5,931 bases of DNA from Candidatus Rifleibacteriota bacterium. GTDB taxonomy: Bacteria > UBP17 > UBA6191 > JACPRK01. This document shows, in pieces, positions 5,021 through 5,931 of the stretch. The notes below the pieces were generated by a model that worked only from the letters and a program-made list of their open reading frames with translations, searched no databases and was not told where the DNA came from. The DNA lies in assembly GCA_016213865.1 (NCBI GenBank), contig JACQZL010000417.1, positions 1-5,931 of the forward strand, given 5' to 3'. The first letter of the stretch is position 1. Each line of letters opens with the position of its first letter. Position numbers and translations under genes: made by a program.

Positions 5021-5525
5021 GGTAACGGTCCAGCAGACCATGCCGCTCGAAGTGACAGCGGATCTCGTCGCGGTCAACGCCCGGGAGGCCGAGAAGGAAC
5101 TGGACGTCGGCCAAATCCCCCAGCAACCGCCGCGGATCGTTGGCCATGGCCTGAACCTTCATTGCGGCCAGATGCTCCGGGCAAGCGACGAGCACGGACC
5201 TTCCGAGCAGCGGAACCGGCCGGGCCCGTCGGAGGACCTGGGCGGCCGTCGAGCCGTCGACGAAGATCAGGTCCACTCTACCCATCGCGCCCAGCGGATG
5301 GACGTGAATGGCGAAGGCGTCCGTCCGATGCAACGTCTGATAGCCCAGCGACTCGAGAAAACAGCTCACCGCCGGGCCATCCCGGTCTTCAATCAGCAGG
5401 TCGAGATCCCTGGTACTTCGCTGCAGCCCGTACGCTGCCAGCCCGAAAGCGCCCACCAGCACGAACTTGACGCCCTGCCTCTCGCAGAACGACTCCAACG
5501 CCTCGGTCACCGGCTTGAACTTCAT
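4986..5525 (-). CDS. Nucleotidyltransferase-fold protein (MNT/AbiEii-like), candidate toxin
   Basis: The 179-residue protein has the core of the polymerase-beta-type nucleotidyltransferase fold. A GAFGLAAYG helix-start motif (25-33) is followed by RSTRDLDLLIE (36-46), which gives the D-x-D metal-binding pair Asp40 and Asp42. A third acidic residue, Asp85, lies in GRVDLIFVDG (82-91). Further on, LAAMKVQAMA (119-128) with Lys123, and DLADVQFLL (137-145), correspond to the C-terminal helical K...RD-x2-D region of AbiEii/DUF1814-type proteins. All catalytic positions look intact. Such enzymes move NMP from NTP to tRNA or protein; some are toxins (AbiEii, MenT) and others antitoxins (MNT of HEPN-MNT). 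The ATG at 5525 is preceded by GGTGAG directly adjacent, so the ribosome site is weak. It sits 16 bp after the upstream gene, so the three - strand genes are probably one operon. The substrate is unknown. Confidence 0.88.
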   Translation of the reverse strand: MKFKPVTEALESFCERQGVKFVLVGAFGLAAYGLQRSTRDLDLLIEDRDGPAVSCFLESLGYQTLHRTDAFAIHVHPLGAMGRVDLIFVDGSTAAQVLRRARPVPLLGRSVLVACPEHLAAMKVQAMANDPRRLLGDLADVQFLLGLPGVDRDEIRCHFERHGLLDRYHEICRLLDQAL

Positions 5526-5541
5526 CTCACCGTGCAGTACA

Positions 5542-5931
5542 TCACAGGCCCTTCGCCCGCGTCATCTCCCTTCGCGCGGGCGGCTGCGAGCGCGGGATCG
5601 CGGGCAGCCGCTCTCCGATGAAGACGGCGCACTGACCGCTCTGCCAGTCGACGGGCCGGTTGATGACGTCGACGGGCGTCTCGGCCTCCAGAGTGCCCAG
5701 GAAGGGAACGGCGCCGCCGGTCTTCGTCAGGCCGCGATCGAAGTAGTCCCAGTGCAGCGCCTGGTAGGCTTTCCCCTCCGGCAGCGTGCCCAGGCGGCGA
5801 TAGACCGCTTCCGACTCGTAGGCCACGATTGCGAACTCGTCCGGCGTGCCGGTGGCGGCCTGCGTGGCCGGCAGCGCCGGCACGTAGGCGACCAGGCCCT
5901 TCCCCGCCAGGGCCCTGGGCAAGGCCGGCAC
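5542..5931 (-). CDS. Unrecognised protein, C-terminal part (5' end outside the window)
   Basis: The reading frame runs in from beyond the right edge and stops at 5542; 129 residues are visible. The GTG at the very edge is probably an internal valine codon rather than the start. I do not recognise the family. Visible features are an Ala/Gly/Pro-rich beginning (ALAGKGLVAYVPALPAT), a mixed alpha/beta middle (FAIVAYESEAVYRRLGTLPE, then ALHWDYFDRG), a segment PVDVINRPVDWQSGQCAVFIG, and a basic Pro/Arg-rich tail. The middle has the look of a small ferredoxin-like or dimeric alpha-beta barrel domain, but this is an impression only. It lies 16 bp upstream of the nucleotidyltransferase gene in the same direction, so the two may share a transcript. 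Confidence 0.65.
   Translation of the reverse strand: MPALPRALAGKGLVAYVPALPATQAATGTPDEFAIVAYESEAVYRRLGTLPEGKAYQALHWDYFDRGLTKTGGAVPFLGTLEAETPVDVINRPVDWQSGQCAVFIGERLPAIPRSQPPARREMTRAKGL

Noticed and set aside
5019..5621. 200-codon + strand open frame opposite the nucleotidyltransferase
   Set aside because: The - strand protein has clear nucleotidyltransferase motifs, and this frame is its complement without a recognisable domain.

Overview
The window looks like chromosomal DNA from a GC-rich, outer-membrane-bearing (diderm) bacterium. It pairs a ribosomal-protein locus (RNase E/G, L21, L27) with a membrane-lipid operon: phosphatidylserine decarboxylase, phosphatidylserine synthase, two unassigned membrane proteins and an LptF/LptG-type permease. 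The permease implies lipopolysaccharide export. The gene order, the short (pyruvoyl, about 217-residue) decarboxylase and telomere-like G-rich intergenic repeats would fit Acidobacteriota or a similar deep-branching diderm phylum. That placement is inference and was not tested.

Layout on the + strand. Positions 1-304 hold the C-terminal end of an RNase E/G-type endoribonuclease. Positions 302-447 hold an element-like structure: two arms of GGGGTTGGGGGTTA-type repeats in inverted orientation, with 102 bp between them. The left arm contains the RNase stop codon. A good sigma70-type promoter (467-495) then drives rplU (560-871) and rpmA (941-1282). rpmA has an unusual Ala-rich C-terminal tail that contains an 18-bp tandem duplication. 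After 118 bp with two hairpins comes a tight cluster: psd (1401-2054), pssA (2051-2812), a 176-residue membrane protein (2820-3350), a 65-residue membrane protein (3347-3544) and an lptG/lptF-like gene (3571-4668). Junctions are 4-bp overlaps or gaps of 7 and 26 bp, so these genes are very probably co-transcribed. PssA makes phosphatidylserine from CDP-diacylglycerol, Psd converts it to phosphatidylethanolamine, and the LptF/G protein belongs to the machine that lifts LPS out of the inner membrane.

Layout on the - strand. From 4814 to the window end, three genes read leftward, convergent with the lipid operon: an unrecognised partial gene (5931-5542), a nucleotidyltransferase-fold protein of the MNT/AbiEii type (5525-4986), and a 68-residue acidic protein overlapping it by 35 bp (5020-4814). 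The last two have the layout and sizes of a nucleotidyltransferase toxin-antitoxin pair. They are the best candidate in the window for an undescribed system.
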